From assembly GCF_000143415.4 (NCBI RefSeq), contig NW_003314281.1:1164358-1228357 (forward strand): 64,000 bases of DNA, written 5' to 3'. How positions within the stretch are numbered: position 1 is the first letter of the stretch; the number at the start of each line of letters is the position of its first letter. The notes beneath the pieces were generated by a model. The model made no database searches, was not told the DNA's origin, and saw only the letters and a program-made list of their open reading frames with translations. Both the position numbers and the translations under genes were made by a program. Shown in pieces: positions 29,509-42,277 of this stretch. The stretch comes from Selaginella moellendorffii. Lineage: Eukaryota; Streptophyta; Lycopodiopsida; Selaginellales; Selaginellaceae.

Positions 29509-32500
29509 GTTCCTTAGTCCAACTTTTATTAGTGCTTAAGTATATCACCACTCGTGTTAGCATCAAAAGGTCCTAGAAGTGGGCCTATCTATGAGGAGTA
29601 GCAAGTCGGGAAGACATGGCTCTCCACTATAGTTTATGTGTGAACTGGTAGGTGGGGTGGTGGATAGAAAGGGGCCAATAATGGAACGACTTCGGGATCT
29701 TAGGAACAATATAATGTTTTCCTCAAAGAGTTGAGGATGTGATCTAGATGAACATTTGACTTAGCAAACTGGTTAATGTAGTTGTAGTAAACAACTATAG
29801 TTGGGATCACGGGAAAAATAAAGACTCCAAAACCATAAAGGAGTCACAAGATTATCTTCATATAGTTGAGGTTGGTGCTCATGAATTTGAGACTAGAATT
29901 AATGACTGTAAAAGGTTAAATACGGAAGGGGACACAAGTCCTTGAAATGGTAGTCGAGGCTACCCTTGATAAATGCTAGAACAACCCAAGGAGTTGGGGG
30001 TGTACTTAGAGGATGAGTTGGTATTCTCATCACATAGACAAGTAGTCCAAAGGAGCAAAAGTTGCCCTAGGGAATAACATCAAGTGTTGAAGTGACATTT
30101 GCAAAGATGGTCCTTGTGAGTAGGACATGAATACAAGAAGTTGTATTCCAGCGAGCTAACACCTCAAATATTTTAAAGTCCAAAAATGCTAAATGACTCA
30201 AGTAGAGTCAAGAAATGGTTCTAAGGGATTGCTAAAAGCATTTGGATTGAGGTGTGTTGTGCCTCATAAAGGTTGGGGAGGATCATAGGATCCAAGTATG
30301 AGAACAGTGAGTATCTCATCGATGGTGGAATGTGCCATACTAAAGTTGTGGGGAAAGTGTTCCCAGAAGAAAATAACTTTGACACAAAGTTGTGAGTAAA
30401 TTCTATGGTGCAATGCTAATGGATAGTTAGCATGAGAAAGAACTGTATTAGTCTTGGCAAGGACCTAGACACAAGTAAAAAGTGTCATAAAGGTAGGCTC
30501 GTGGAGCTGATGGTGTGGAGACACCGAATGTGCCAATGCGTGATGCCTTAAGGTGAGTTGGCGGGTTCATGAGAACCCTTTCCCAAAGGAATACTAATGG
30601 AAATGGGAATGGCATAGCCTAAGCTGGAATGTAGGTGGTTGCAATGTGGTGATCCAGATAATGATGGAGGTGTGGAAGTATTAACAATGAGTTGTAAGAC
30701 TTGACAACTATAAAGAAACTAAACAAAAAATGCAAAATAATTGGTTAAACTGGTAAAAGGTAGCTACCCAAGACTTCTTAATGGCATAAGAAAGTTAAAT
30801 ATACCTTTATGGGGGATAAAATGCTTATGTTGCAATATAGTAAGTCAGTGTCATAAAAGAAAATGCTCATTATCAAAGAGGCCATCATTGGGACACCTAA
30901 ACACTCTAGAACACTAGAAGGTGTTGTTTGATGTTGCAAGGGCAATAGATAAGGCCCAAAGGACTAAGTCTTTAGTGAATGATGGATAAAAGGTGCTATC
31001 TAAACGTCTAAGGTTACGAAGACGGGAGAAGTCCTTCTACTCGAATTAGACAAAGCCAAAAATGAAATTTTGGCAAGGCTAGTGATGGGCATATAAAGGC
31101 CCATATGTAGCAACATTAATCCTGGTGTATGGGATTATAAGGTGAGCATACCTAGATTGAGGAACCACTCCCTAGGCTATTGGGTAGGTTCATCCCCAAG
31201 AATACTTGCTAACGCATGGTAGAAAATGCAAAGCCATTTTCCTAGTTTGGAGGCGAATAATCGAAGGAAATGTATGAGGCCAAAAGCAAGTAGTAAGGGG
31301 ATAGAACCAAACCATAGGAATCGAAGAGCATAACCAAGGGTGGTTATGTTAGTTGAGAGTGGAGAATCAAGTGGGCGCTCGAGCATGTTGTTACTAGCAA
31401 CCGTGGTGCCATGAAAAGTCTAAAGCATGGAATTGTCTATGCTAGACCATAAAGCAATTAGAAAGCTTGCGAAAAGAGAAGCCTTAGCAAGCTAAGGGAC
31501 AGAGTTCCTTCAAGGTTCCCAAAGACAATTCTAGGTAGTGTGGTACCTAGAAACCCAAGTGTAAATGGTTCATAAAACGCCTGAAATCAGAGTAGCACAG
31601 CAAAAGCGTGGTCTTGAAGCTTGCCATAAAACCATACTATCAAGGTTGGGGAAGTAGTTTAGTAGGGAGATCACTAAGTGATCTTGTGGCTGAATAAGGA
31701 CAAGGTCCTTGGTTGGCTAAGGAAGGAAGTTCCTAGTTCAAAGTGTTGATTTGAACTGTTTATGATGGTGTGGCTTGGTCAAGATGACCAAATGGGAAGA
31801 GCACCTAAGGGAAATAAGTTATATCCATGCAATGGCATAGTGAGTCCAAGGAAAGTAGTCTCTATAAGAGACCCATGGGAGGGTCACTAAATTGGGCTAT
31901 GAATAAAGCCATAGCAGAAAATGATAAAGAGACATACTAGAGGTAAAGGCCCTCTAGACTTGGCAAAACAAAGTTTTTGCTATGGAACTGAAAGGATGCC
32001 TCAAGAATGGAGGTAGCGATCTGATATTGCTAGGTGCAACAATCAAGGATAGGAGCAAAAAACTAGTGGTTAAGAAAAGAGCCATGGGAATCATGGGAAA
32101 GAATCCAAATGGCAAAGTTAGGCCAAGAACACTAATATGTTGGGAGCTAACGGGTTGTGGGAAAGGCAATGTTTTCCCAAGGATGGATTCCCAACCGCTC
32201 CGATTTGGCGAAAGAGGAAGCTCCAAGGGGGGAGCAGTAAGATAGCAAAATAATATGGCCGTGGGCAGCCCTAGCACAAATTATGATAACTAGAACTTAA
32301 TGCTAAAGGTGGCACAATATTGAAGAGAGGATGATAGTGTCCTCAAATAGAGAACTTCCTAGGATGGGGAAGTGGAGTTGCACAATATGTGCAATGCAAA
32401 GTGTCGGAGACACCTAGGAAATTGACTTTGAGAAGTCAGAAGTAAAAATTCCAAAGTGCAAAGGTTATATCAATGGAAACTAAAACTATTTAAGAAGGAG

Positions 32501-32774
32501 TAGTGGATTGAGATAGAGACGGTGTCTCTAACAAGTTTAGCAAGGACTAAACCAATAAATGGAGAGAACCACCACAAGTGGTCGAATAAGTCTCTAAGTT
32601 GGAGAGACTATTCTCCTTAGAGGATGGGCAAGGCATGGTGAGCCTTCAGTATCAAACCATTGACGAATATTGGCGAGGGGCCAAGGATGGAAACGGTAAT
32701 ACAAGTTCGTATTACTTTATAAAATACTTTATCGTTTGATGAGGACATCGAACTTCGTCTATGGGTGGTGGAGT
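29493..32774 (+). mobile_element. Non-coding interior of family 2 LTR element
   Basis: 3.3 kb between the two family 2 LTRs with no gag or pol motif that I can find in any frame; the longest open frame is about 107 codons and resembles nothing. It is A+G-rich on this strand. Like family 1, the element appears to be non-autonomous. The intact target duplication shows that it nevertheless inserted as a unit. Confidence 0.7.
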
Positions 32775-33004
32775 TGTGAGACACAAAATCCCTAGGCCCC
32801 AAAGTGGAGCCGAAAGGGTGCCACGTGGTAGTGGCCGAAGCAAAAGCCAAACGAGCGTAACACATTTGGACTAAAAGCTCCGGCTTGAAGGGTTGAGAGC
32901 GGGAGTGGAACTCCCAATGATGTGCTCGAGGAACAAGCACGAAGCAAGCAATAAGTGAGTCTTTATAAAAAGGACACAAGAGGACCAACACATGACATGT
33001 GGAA

Positions 33005-33460
33005 AAGTCCGAGATGGAGTCCGAGATGGACTTGAGATGGACCCAAGATGGAGTCCGAGATGGAGTCCGAGATGGAGTCTGAAATGGAGCTCGAGATAGA
33101 GTCCGAAATGGACCCGAGATGGACCCGAGATGGAGTTCGAGATGGAGTCCGAGATGGACCCGAGATGGACCCGAGATAGAGTCCGAGATGGAGTCCGAGA
33201 TGGACCCAAGATGGAGCCTGAGATGGAGTCCGAGATGGACCCAAGATGGAGTCTGAGATGGAGTCCGAAATGGACCCAAGATGGAGTCTGAGATGGAGTT
33301 CGAGATGGAGTCCGAAGTCGAGATCAAGACCAGGACTGGGACTGAGACCGAGACCAAGACCAAAACCGAGACCGAGACAGGACCGAGACCGAGGCCGAGG
33401 CCGAGACTGAGACCGAGCCCGAGTCCGAGTCCGAGTCCAAGTTTGAGTCTGAGGGGGTGA
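33005..33460 (+). repeat. Purine-rich minisatellite in 3' LTR
   Basis: Same unit types as 27800-28170 (GAGTCCGAGATGGA, GACCCGAGATGG, then GACCGA hexamers) but longer, with a different order. The long minus-strand open frames here arise because the unit length is a multiple of three. Confidence 0.85.
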
Positions 33461-33918
33461 AAGCCCAAAGCATTCGTCTCCTAGACCCTGGGGGGTTTGG
33501 TGAGCTCCAAAAGTATAGTAGGGGGAGGACTCCAGTGGAGCTAGTTTGGCCAGGAAAGGCCAGTTTGGCCCAGGAAAGCTGTACCCAGACGTTGGGTGAT
33601 GGGATAACCACTGGGAAGTCCAAGGCTAGAGTGAATATGGACTGACAAGCGGGGTAGCTTGGTGAAGTATTCAAGAGCCGGCTCTAGTTCCCCCAGGAGA
33701 TCGATTAGTCGATGCTCCCAGTCCAAGTGTGGGTGGCACTACTTACTTGGATACCTGGCGTGGCTCAACGAAACCTCGTCTCTAAGCCCATGGCTAGAGC
33801 ACCCAAAGGCAGAAGGTATGGAGAGTACCCACGAGGCTCGCGTAAGGCCACGGTGTTCCAAAATGTTGTCCCAAAGTCCTAGATTGTGAAAAGGAAGAGG
33901 AGCAATTCTCTGATGTAT

Positions 33919-34350
33919 NNNNNNNNNNNNNNNNNNNNNNNNNNNNNNNNNNNNNNNNNNNNNNNNNNNNNNNNNNNNNNNNNNNNNNNNNNNNNNNNNN
34001 NNNNNNNNNNNNNNNNNNNNNNNNNNNNNNNNNNNNNNNNNNNNNNNNNNNNNNNNNNNNNNNNNNNNNNNNNNNNNNNNNNNNNNNNNNNNNNNNNNNN
34101 NNNNNNNNNNNNNNNNNNNNNNNNNNNNNNNNNNNNNNNNNNNNNNNNNNNNNNNNNNNNNNNNNNNNNNNNNNNNNNNNNNNNNNNNNNNNNNNNNNNN
34201 NNNNNNNNNNNNNNNNNNNNNNNNNNNNNNNNNNNNNNNNNNNNNNNNNNNNNNNNNNNNNNNNNNNNNNNNNNNNNNNNNNNNNNNNNNNNNNNNNNNN
34301 NNNNNNNNNNNNNNNNNNNNNNNNNNNNNNNNNNNNNNNNNNNNNNNNNN
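33919..34350. other. Assembly gap (432 N)
   Basis: Unknown bases inside the 3' LTR. Sequence on both sides belongs to the LTR, so the gap is probably repeat collapse around the element. Confidence 0.99.
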
Positions 34351-34848
34351 CCCAGAGGACTATGGGACTTAGTGGTCGGGCCTATGGGCCTTGATCCAAT
34401 GGTAGTGATAGCGAATACGGCCATGGATAAAAATGGTCTTGGTGAGGACCGGAAAAGGGATATTGGGGAATGCTATTCCCCATGCTTGTAGGCATCCTAA
34501 GTATGTTAAGTAATGGATCTGGGATGATCACTTTTGGATGGATGGCCCAGTCTTTGAGAAACTGGACTGTGATGTAGGTGGTGTTAGACCACCAGTGTGA
34601 CCAAGGTAAAGGGGTATGGCCTTAGCGTAACAGGCTGATATGTCGGTGGTACCTTGGGGTGTCAGTCTTAGGATTGGACACATGGAGCACTTGGACCAAG
34701 TGCAAAGGATGAGTGGCATGGATGCCATTCTTGAGGCTAGCACGCCCAAGTTCGGAATAGGACTTATAAAGGTTATGAGTGAGACCCTCCAAGTGGTCGA
34801 AGGTGTGGTTAAGTGATTAGAGTAGAATGGAAAAGTTAGTCGCTTACA

Positions 34849-34853
34849 CTCTT
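34849..34853. repeat. Target site duplication CTCTT (right)
   Basis: Matches 27565-27569 and directly follows the 3' LTR terminus TTACA at 34848. Confidence 0.8.
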
Positions 34854-37800
34854 TCCTTTTCATTCATCATCATGGCAAATCAACAATCTCCTTCTTTGAC
34901 TCTAGAGCAACAATTGGTACAATTGCTTGATGCTATGAGCTTGTAATTGAACAACCAAACTAAGTTGATGGCAGCATTCACGGCACGTGGTCCAGCTCCT
35001 CTTGCTCTTGGTGCCAATCCTCACGTTCAGCTAAAGTTCTTTCGTGGGAATCCTAGGGATGATGTGTACTATTGGTTTGATCACTTCACAGTGCTTGCCA
35101 TATATCATTCTTGGGATGAGGAGTCTTCTCCCGGACGTATTCAAACATACATTTGGACATGCTAATGATTGTGATGATGCCTTCCAGCACCATTTGAATT
35201 GGTGATGCAATTTGGCGTTTGTTTTTGAAGCCTCTTGCTTCATGTGGAGCCAAATATGTTGGAGCGGATCAAGCTAGGAATGTTGTGGCCAACTCTTCGT
35301 CCAGATCTTGTTGGACTTGTGTATGCATTTGCTCCAGCCACCCTTGACAATGCTCTTCGCTTGGCACAACGTTATGAGATGTCACCTCTATCCACTTCTC
35401 ACTGCATGTCCTTCCACTCCACTTTCTGTGGGCAATGGTCTTGTTCCAATGGAGGTTGATGCTATTGCTACTTGAGTCTAAGGACAAGGACGAAGATGTG
35501 GTCGTGGTTGTGACATTCGCTGTTGGGCATGTGATGAAATTGGTCACACTTATCGGTGTTGTCGGTGTTTTCCAGATTAGCGACCTCCATTTCTTGGGTG
35601 GAGACCTTGGCATCAACAATGTCCAGTTGGTGCTGCTGCAGTGGAAGGTTTGGACACTGAGATGCATCCGGGAAAGAAGGAGTTGCATGAGTAACAGAGG
35701 GATCTTGCGCGAATAAGTCAATAACCCCTCCATCTTTCTTTCGGGAGTATCATTAAGGGGTTCACTCAGCACCAGTTCATCTAGTGTTTACTTTCCAAGC
35801 TCGTTTTTATAACAAGAGGTCTCCTTATTCTCTCCTTGTTGGTTGATACAGATTCGAGTTTATCTTCAATTGTTTGACCTGTTGCCACACATTGCCGTCT
35901 ACACTTGCGTCGTGCGGCAGAACCAGTTTTCATTCTTTATGACAACAGCCGTACACATGCATGTGCATGGGATGAGGCGGATTTGGTTGTGCATGTGGGT
36001 GATCTCGAGCTTGGGTTGCAGTCATTCCAGGTGGTGCCGAGTCAAGCTTTTGACCTCATCCTTGGTATGGATTGGTTGCAATGCAATCATGCCAAGTGTG
36101 ACTTTGAGGCTTCTCCCCCTTATCTCATACTTATGTTTCCATGTTGTTCTACTCTTCCCTTTTCTGATCCCTTCTACAATCTTTATGCTGCAGTGGTTGA
36201 CCAGCTCATGAAGGAGTATTCTGATCTCTTTGAATTTGATTTATCGTCTGGAGCCAAGATTGCCATATGTCATCCGATTCCAACTAGAGATGCTCATCCA
36301 ATCAAGGTTCCTATTCGTCATCGGTCACCCAAAGATATCAAAATTTTATGTGCAAACGTCAAGGAGATGCTGGAGAATGGTGTTATTCGATAGTCATGGA
36401 GTCCTTGGGCATGTGAACTTCATCTTGTGACGAAGCCTGATGGGAGTATTTGTTTCTACATTGACTATTGTCCATTAAATGAAGTGACGATCCCAAATGT
36501 GTACCCTCTTCCTCACACTGTTGATCTCTTGGATTGTCTGAGGAGAAGTCATTAGTTCACCAAGTTAAATCTTGTTTTTGGGTACTGCCAAGTACCAATG
36601 GCTGAAGAAGATATTCTTAAGACTGTTTTTCGTACATTGTTTGGTTTGTACGAGTTCTTGGTGATGTTGTTTGGTTTGAACAATGCTTCAGCAACTTTTC
36701 AGTGGATGATGGATGAGGTTCTTTGTGATATGCCAGAGGTGACTGCTGACTTCATTGATGATGTCTTGATCCACTCGGAGGGGATATGGGAGGAGCACGT
36801 TTGTGATGTTTGTAAAGTGTTAAATCGGCTATGGGACGTTAATTTAAAGCTGAAGTAATTGAAGTGCGTGTTTGGGTCCAAGGATACGACTTATCTTGGG
36901 TACCGTATTTCTTGTGAGGGTTTGCAAGTTGATCATGACAAACTTGTGGCTGTTCTAAAATTTCTTACTCCGAAGTGTATGAATGATGTGCAGTGCTTCC
37001 TAGGCAAGGTGTAGTATTTTAGTCATTTTGTGAATCATCTTTTTGATTGCACTACACCATTGCGAGTATTGTTGAAGTCATCAACGTCATCTTTCATTTG
37101 GTCTCCGGATTGTGAGCAGGCGTTCATGTATCTCAAAGAGCTCTTGACAACTCCAGTTTTGATATATCCTGACTACACTTGACCTTTTATTTTGCACGTG
37201 GATGCTTATGATATTGGTCTTGGAAGTGTGTTGATGCAAGAGAGCCCGAGTGTGCTTGGTTAGTGCCATCCCATTGCATATATAAACCATACATTACAAC
37301 CAATAGAGGTGAACTACTCCACGATAGAGAAGGAGTGTTTAGCAGCAGTCTGGGGTTTTGAGAAACTTCATGCATATCTATATAGTTCTTGGACATTATT
37401 TGAAGGTGATCATGTTACTGTTACTTCATTATTAAAGTGAAAGAACCTAGTTAGTCATACTGCTCGGTGAGCTTTGAAGCTTCAGATATATGATTTTGAT
37501 GTTCATCGCCCCAAGAATTTTATGGCTGATATTGATGCCCTTTCTCAAGCTCCTCTTCCTTCTCCACTCTCTTCTCATATTTTTAGAGGCTATTGTTCTG
37601 GCATCTGTGGAGTTTCTAGACAAGGATTCTATGCTGTCAGCGATTGTTGTACTTGACGTTCAGTGTCCATAAGGTGTAGAGCAAAATCTACCTTCTCTTG
37701 ATGAGGTTCGCGAGGCTTAAGAGCTTGAGCCATGGATTCGAAGGCTTCGAGATGGGTTTGAGAATCCTACATCACTTGCTGATGACTTGCCATTTCGGCA

Positions 37801-38880
37801 TTTACATTCTCAGCATTGCCTTGAAGATGGCCTTCTTTATTTTGTGCGGATGGATCATGATGATCCTTTACGGCTGGTGGTGCCTTCTGTTTTTATTCCA
37901 TGGTTTTTCCATGCCTACTATAATTCTCTTGTTCTAGGTGGGCATATGGGACTTCGTTATGTGACCGAGAAGTTGTGTAGGTCTTCTATTAGCTAAAGAT
38001 GTGACTTGAGGTCAATTGCTGGCAATGAGTATGTTGTTATTGCTTCTAATTACTTGACTCGTTGGGTGGAAGTTAGTGCCCTTACTAGTGCCTCTGCAAC
38101 TGCCTTTAGATACTTCTTCCTCAATTGAGTGGTGTTCCAGCATTCTTGTCTAGAGCGGATTCTTTTGGATAATGGTCCAACATTTATAGCTGTGGCATTT
38201 CATGTTTTGATGTCTCGATTGGAGATACGCCACACTTTCATGAGTGCTTATCATCTATAATTAGACGGTTTGGTGGAATGGATTGTTCAGACGTTCAAAG
38301 GGATGATCGCAAAGTATGTGAACTTTTAGCATTTAGATTGGGATGGTTATTTGCCGTCTCTTTGGTATGCATATGTCATAGGGGTGTAGAGTTTTATTAG
38401 TGCTTCACTATATAAACTCCTATATGGTCATGATCTAATATTACTAATAGAGCTGAGTTTACCTTTGCGATTGCCACAAGCTGCCAATACTAAGTTATGG
38501 GATCAGTATTTGACAAGCATTCTTCCACTTGTCTGAGCAGAGTCTGCCGAACACTTAAGCCACGTACAAGTGGGACAACAACTCCCATCATCGTCCACCT
38601 GCGGAGTACAAAGTGGATGACTTGGTGTTAGTCTGTTTTCCCCATCTTACGATATATGGCAAGTTGGACTACAAGTTTATGAGGTTCGGCATGACATTTA
38701 GCAAATTGATCCTCCATAAATTGTGCATGTGCAACGGTTAAAACACTTTATACCAAGGGATCAAGAGCAATTAATATCACCTACAGATCCGCCAATGCCT
38801 CCTCTTGACATTCCTCTTGATCCCGGCCCATCTACAAGAGAACCCTAATGGTCTTCTATTATTCTAAGAGGAGGGGATGA
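34854..38880 (+). pseudogene. Ty3/gypsy element 2 gag-pol (decayed)
   Basis: Gag starts at ATG 34872, with an in-frame stop after about 24 codons, then KFFRGNPRDDVYYWFDHF and a zinc knuckle (CWACDEIGHTYRC near 35515). Protease follows near 35850 (LVDTDSS, where family members have DTG) with DLILGMDWL near 36055. Reverse transcriptase spans 36180-36860 (NGVIR, LFGLNNASATFQWMM, FIDDVLIHS in place of YxDD). RNase H is near 37195-37360 (HVDAYDIGLGSVLMQ, EKECLAAVWGFEKL). Integrase lies near 37780-38400 (VVIASNYLTRWVEVSAL, LLDNGPTF), with the zinc-finger part shortened near 37990. Many stops and shifts are present. The order RT-RNase H-integrase marks Ty3/gypsy. Its 5' part is separated by the family 2 insertion. 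Confidence 0.85.
38868..38880 (+). other. Polypurine tract of gypsy element 2
   Basis: AAGAGGAGGGGATGA directly before the LTR start TGTGAGTGCC at 38881. Confidence 0.65.
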
Positions 38881-39120
38881 TGTGAGTGCCAAATGTACGA
38901 TTATGATGCCGTATACTAATATTAGCATAGTGGGATTTTAGTAGCCGTCGGATTGGTTTCAATCCGGACCACTCGCTCCTGTATATAAACTAGGGTTTTT
39001 GGGCTAATTGACATGCATATTTTCTGTATTCCCTTTCCATATTTATGCACTTACATTATAAACTTGATATTTAAATATTCTTCAAGAACTACATTACATT
39101 ATCCATAGTTCTCTAACCAA
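38881..39120 (+). mobile_element. 3' LTR of gypsy element 2
   Basis: Starts TGTGAGTGCCAAATG and matches 27326-27460 (TATA box TGTATATAAA near 38984). The right end is not clear; similarity to the interrupted 5' copy fades after about 39010, so the end coordinate is approximate. Confidence 0.6.
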
Positions 39121-40270
39121 TATCAAAATCACATTCCACACCAACAGAAGATGAGAAATAAAAGACATTGTGTAATTACTTTCTATAGAAGCTAATGATA
39201 GCAACACAACAAAGATGGGGTAACATTCATATTATCACACCCCACAACACCAAAAGCTTGACCAAACGAAGCAATATTAGAAGCCATAAATGATATATTG
39301 CTTAATTGATAATGGCATGGCAGAAAAAAAATTTAAAAAAGAAGAATATATCTAATAGCTATAAACCTAGATTTGGAGAAAAGCTAATATAGATCTAAAT
39401 CTAAAAGAGAATAAAGGAATAAAAACAAAAGTATGATCTTTAAAGTAGTGCTAAAAAGTTTGAAATAGCACACCAATGTGAGTGCTTGAAATATAAGAAT
39501 AGGTATGGTTTAACCTTATTTATATACAAAAATGCATATACCATATTCAATCCTAAATAGAGAATTCATATGCTATAGTACTATAATTAGGGTATTACCT
39601 AGTTAGAGATACTTATAGATCTTATAACAAAGAATATCAAGGAAAATATCTGCTAAAAAAAAGGTTAAAAAAAAATTAAAAATAAAATAATAGAGTTTCT
39701 TTTTAAACTTCGTTTATAGAGATCTTTACCTATCAATTGACAAACTAACATAATAAATTAATTTTAAATAAAAGAATTGAATTTATAGGTTTTAAAAGAT
39801 TATTATAAATTTCATTTATATTTTAATTAAATCTATTAAAATAATAATCCTCATGGCCTTATGAAATTCACCATAGCTTTCTATAGCCACTGACTGCTTT
39901 AGCAATAGCAACATAGTTAGCTGTTGTGATAAAATAATATTAACCATAAAATGTCAAACTTAGAAGAAGATAACAACAATACTCAATATACCCACACTGC
40001 AACAGCCCCGAGTGGGGGTTCGTCGGGGCGGGGAGGCCGGCCTTCGTGGTGCTAGAAACCCCTCCTCCTTAAAACCTTTGCATTTTGTTTGTAACTAGCA
40101 ATACAAATAAATGTCAAGTGAATCTAAAAACAAAAATATAGGTGTAAAGATAAATCAGATTTGATAGAATATATTAGAATTATATCTAAACTCATGAAAA
40201 ATATTAAATATTTAAATGTTAAGTAACAAATAATTCTCTATTTTGTATATGCATTAGAAATTCTTGTAGT
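39121..40270. other. AT-rich intergenic with a GC-rich island
   Basis: No gene seen. A sharp GC-rich island at about 39999-40068 (cagccccgagtgggggttcg, ggggcggggaggccggcc) interrupts otherwise very AT-rich DNA and has no open frame of note. It may be a small insertion. Confidence 0.5.
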
Positions 40271-40273
40271 TAA

Positions 40274-40753
40274 TTACACTTTGCACTTATCTGATACATA
40301 TGATAAAGTATCTCCCTCAAGCCAAATTCCCATGTCAAAATGCACTGCAAAATCATTTGATGGAGTTCCAAAATCAATCCAATCAATATACCATCCAGCA
40401 TGAGACCCCATATTATCATGTGATATTATCATTCTACATATTTTATCATATTCTGAAAAACATGTACCTTGAACATCAAACACATCAGTACTACAACGTT
40501 CAAAATCATCATAATTGGTATGGTCTAAATTCCGGTAAGTTAAAGTGACTCCAGATAATGAAGTAAATATAATGTCCACATTTGCATCAGTACCTGCTAA
40601 CCATACACATCCAGTTTTTATTACAATTTTATATTTACACTAAACAAAAATATTAAGCTTAAAAAATTTAAAATAAAATTTATTTACCTGTTGTCCTAAA
40701 TTAAACTCTACATAAAGAGTAAGATAAACAATCAATAAAGCAATGAGTTTCAT
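40274..40753 (-). CDS. Secreted PLAT/LH2-domain protein
   Basis: Two exons, 40753-40688 and 40639-40274, with a 48-nt GT-AG intron; 143 aa. Exon 1 is a complete signal peptide (MKLIALLIVYLTLYVEFNLG). Exon 2 begins CKYKIVIKTGCVWLAGTDA and continues FTSLSG, LTYRNLDHTNYDDFERCSTD, CFSEYDKICRMIISHDNMG, HAGWYIDWID and the tail IWLEGDTLSY..SDKC. This order matches the single PLAT domain of plant stress proteins of the PLAT1/ATS3 type, which are secreted or ER-associated and act in abiotic-stress tolerance and seed development. The start is fixed by the signal peptide and by phase-0 splicing. Codons are strongly A/T-ending (TTA, ATA, AAT), unlike the GC-rich genes to the right. It stands alone in AT-rich DNA. 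Confidence 0.88.
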
Positions 40754-40759
40754 TATCAA

Positions 40760-42277
40760 ACTTTAAGCTATTTTAGCTTTTTTTCTCTGTAATTTATAAA
40801 TAACACTTTAAAAAAGTTATACATTGTTTTGACCACTGTAAAAAGTTTTATAAGAATTAACTAGCTAAAATTTTTATCACTACACAATAAGATAAACCTT
40901 ATATAAACTTATCTAAATACTATTAACCATAAACCATTTGTTAATTTACCATATAAAAGATTAGGAAAAGTACATAGAAAACCACCAGTAACGTCCAAGA
41001 ACTATGTAGATATGCAACATATACAACAACATGGTGAATCCAGCATGATAAACCTCTTCAAGCAACTTATAGTTGGGACTTGTCCGTGTCCACATGAAGC
41101 CCAATGCCTGGCCAAGAACACCACCTTTCTCGACCTTAGTATGGGCAAGCTCTGTCGTTGAAAAATGACCCAATCTACTTATGTGCAACTCACTCCTGAT
41201 CCTGAGAGCTGGTGCCTGAGCCTCGGTGCCAGTGCCCAAAGCTCGGGAGATGTGTCGGAGCTCCGGGCGCCTGAGTGTCTTGCTTGAGTCGCTGATCAAT
41301 ACAAATAAAAATTTTAGAAAATTTTCTAGCAAAAAATTTCTATGAATTGAATTATCTTGAAAAGGTTGACAAAATTTCAGTTACAAACTGTAGATACCGT
41401 TTTAAATTTTTCAAGTAGAAAATCTCGTGATGTTCACAACATTGTTGCAAATTAACCATACCAAAACTGGAAGTTAAGGGTGATCTCATGCTTCTGTCGC
41501 TACTAGGGTGTTAAGCACGTCTGGTTTAGCCCAATACTGAAGCATCTCTGGCACTGCTGTGGTGAATTAGCGATTTTTAAAGTACGCTACTGTGTTGAAG
41601 AAAACTCGAGAGTTCGAATGCGGTTGGTTTTCGTCATTTTGTATGTGTAGTTTGGAAGGTTTGTGTGTGGCACATCAAGAAGGTAGGCGAGTTTCTCATA
41701 TCTCCCAACCAGGAAGCCGTGCGAGACCTCTTTGCGGTCGTCTACAGAGGAAGCACAGGATGGAATGCGGATCCATCAGCTGCTGGAGGAGTTTATCCCG
41801 CATCTAGCACAACTTCCATGTCGACGGCGTTGGAACCACGTCCTTCAGGCCTAAAGGCAATCTACAGAAAGAACGATGCTGGAATCCTCTAAGCACCTTC
41901 GAGAAAGGTTGGCCACCTTCGTCCGACTCGTCTTCAAAACCGACAGGGGTAGCTGCTACAGCTTCTGAATGCAACCAGCACAGATGTTCAAGCAGCACGT
42001 CCTTCGCAAGCTTGCCGAAGGAAAGCTCGTGTTGAAAGGTGGCGAAGTGACATCTAGATCATGGTCGTCTTTTTGGTTCTCCTCCAGAAGAGGCCAATTT
42101 CGTTTGTTATGACGGCCCAGCAAGCGATCGCATTCAACAACACGTCCAAAAGATTCCCATGTAGATTTCACTCTCTTGCAAGCAAAGAAATGAGACAAGC
42201 GTAAGTTTCTCCATTGCCTGCCGTCTGTAACCTTAAAGCCTCTCCTGCCTCTTCTGAGAAGTTTTACCAGATACCTC
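40760..42277. other. Intergenic, coding status unclear
   Basis: A 123-codon minus-strand frame (40961-41332) and plus-strand frames near 41592-41892 (ISPNQEAVRDLFAVVYRGST) are open but match no family I recognise and show no consistent splice structure. GC rises from about 41600 on, as in gene-bearing DNA here. A decayed gene is possible. Confidence 0.35.

Larger units (their letters stand above)
32775..34848 (+). mobile_element. 3' LTR, family 2 (contains assembly gap)
   Basis: Begins TGTGAGACACAAAATCC and ends CGCTTACA, matching 27570-29492. It includes the minisatellite at 33005-33460 and a 432-base run of N (33919-34350). The true length is therefore uncertain. Confidence 0.85.

Noticed and set aside
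32617-33468. 283-codon minus-strand frame with repeated SISDSISGPSRTPSRVHLG
   Set aside because: It is read through the LTR minisatellite, whose unit length is a multiple of three; the composition and overlap with the array show a repeat artefact. The same holds for 27709-28395 and 27758-28231.
33879-34491. Open frames across 33919-34350
   Set aside because: They consist mostly of the run of N in an assembly gap.
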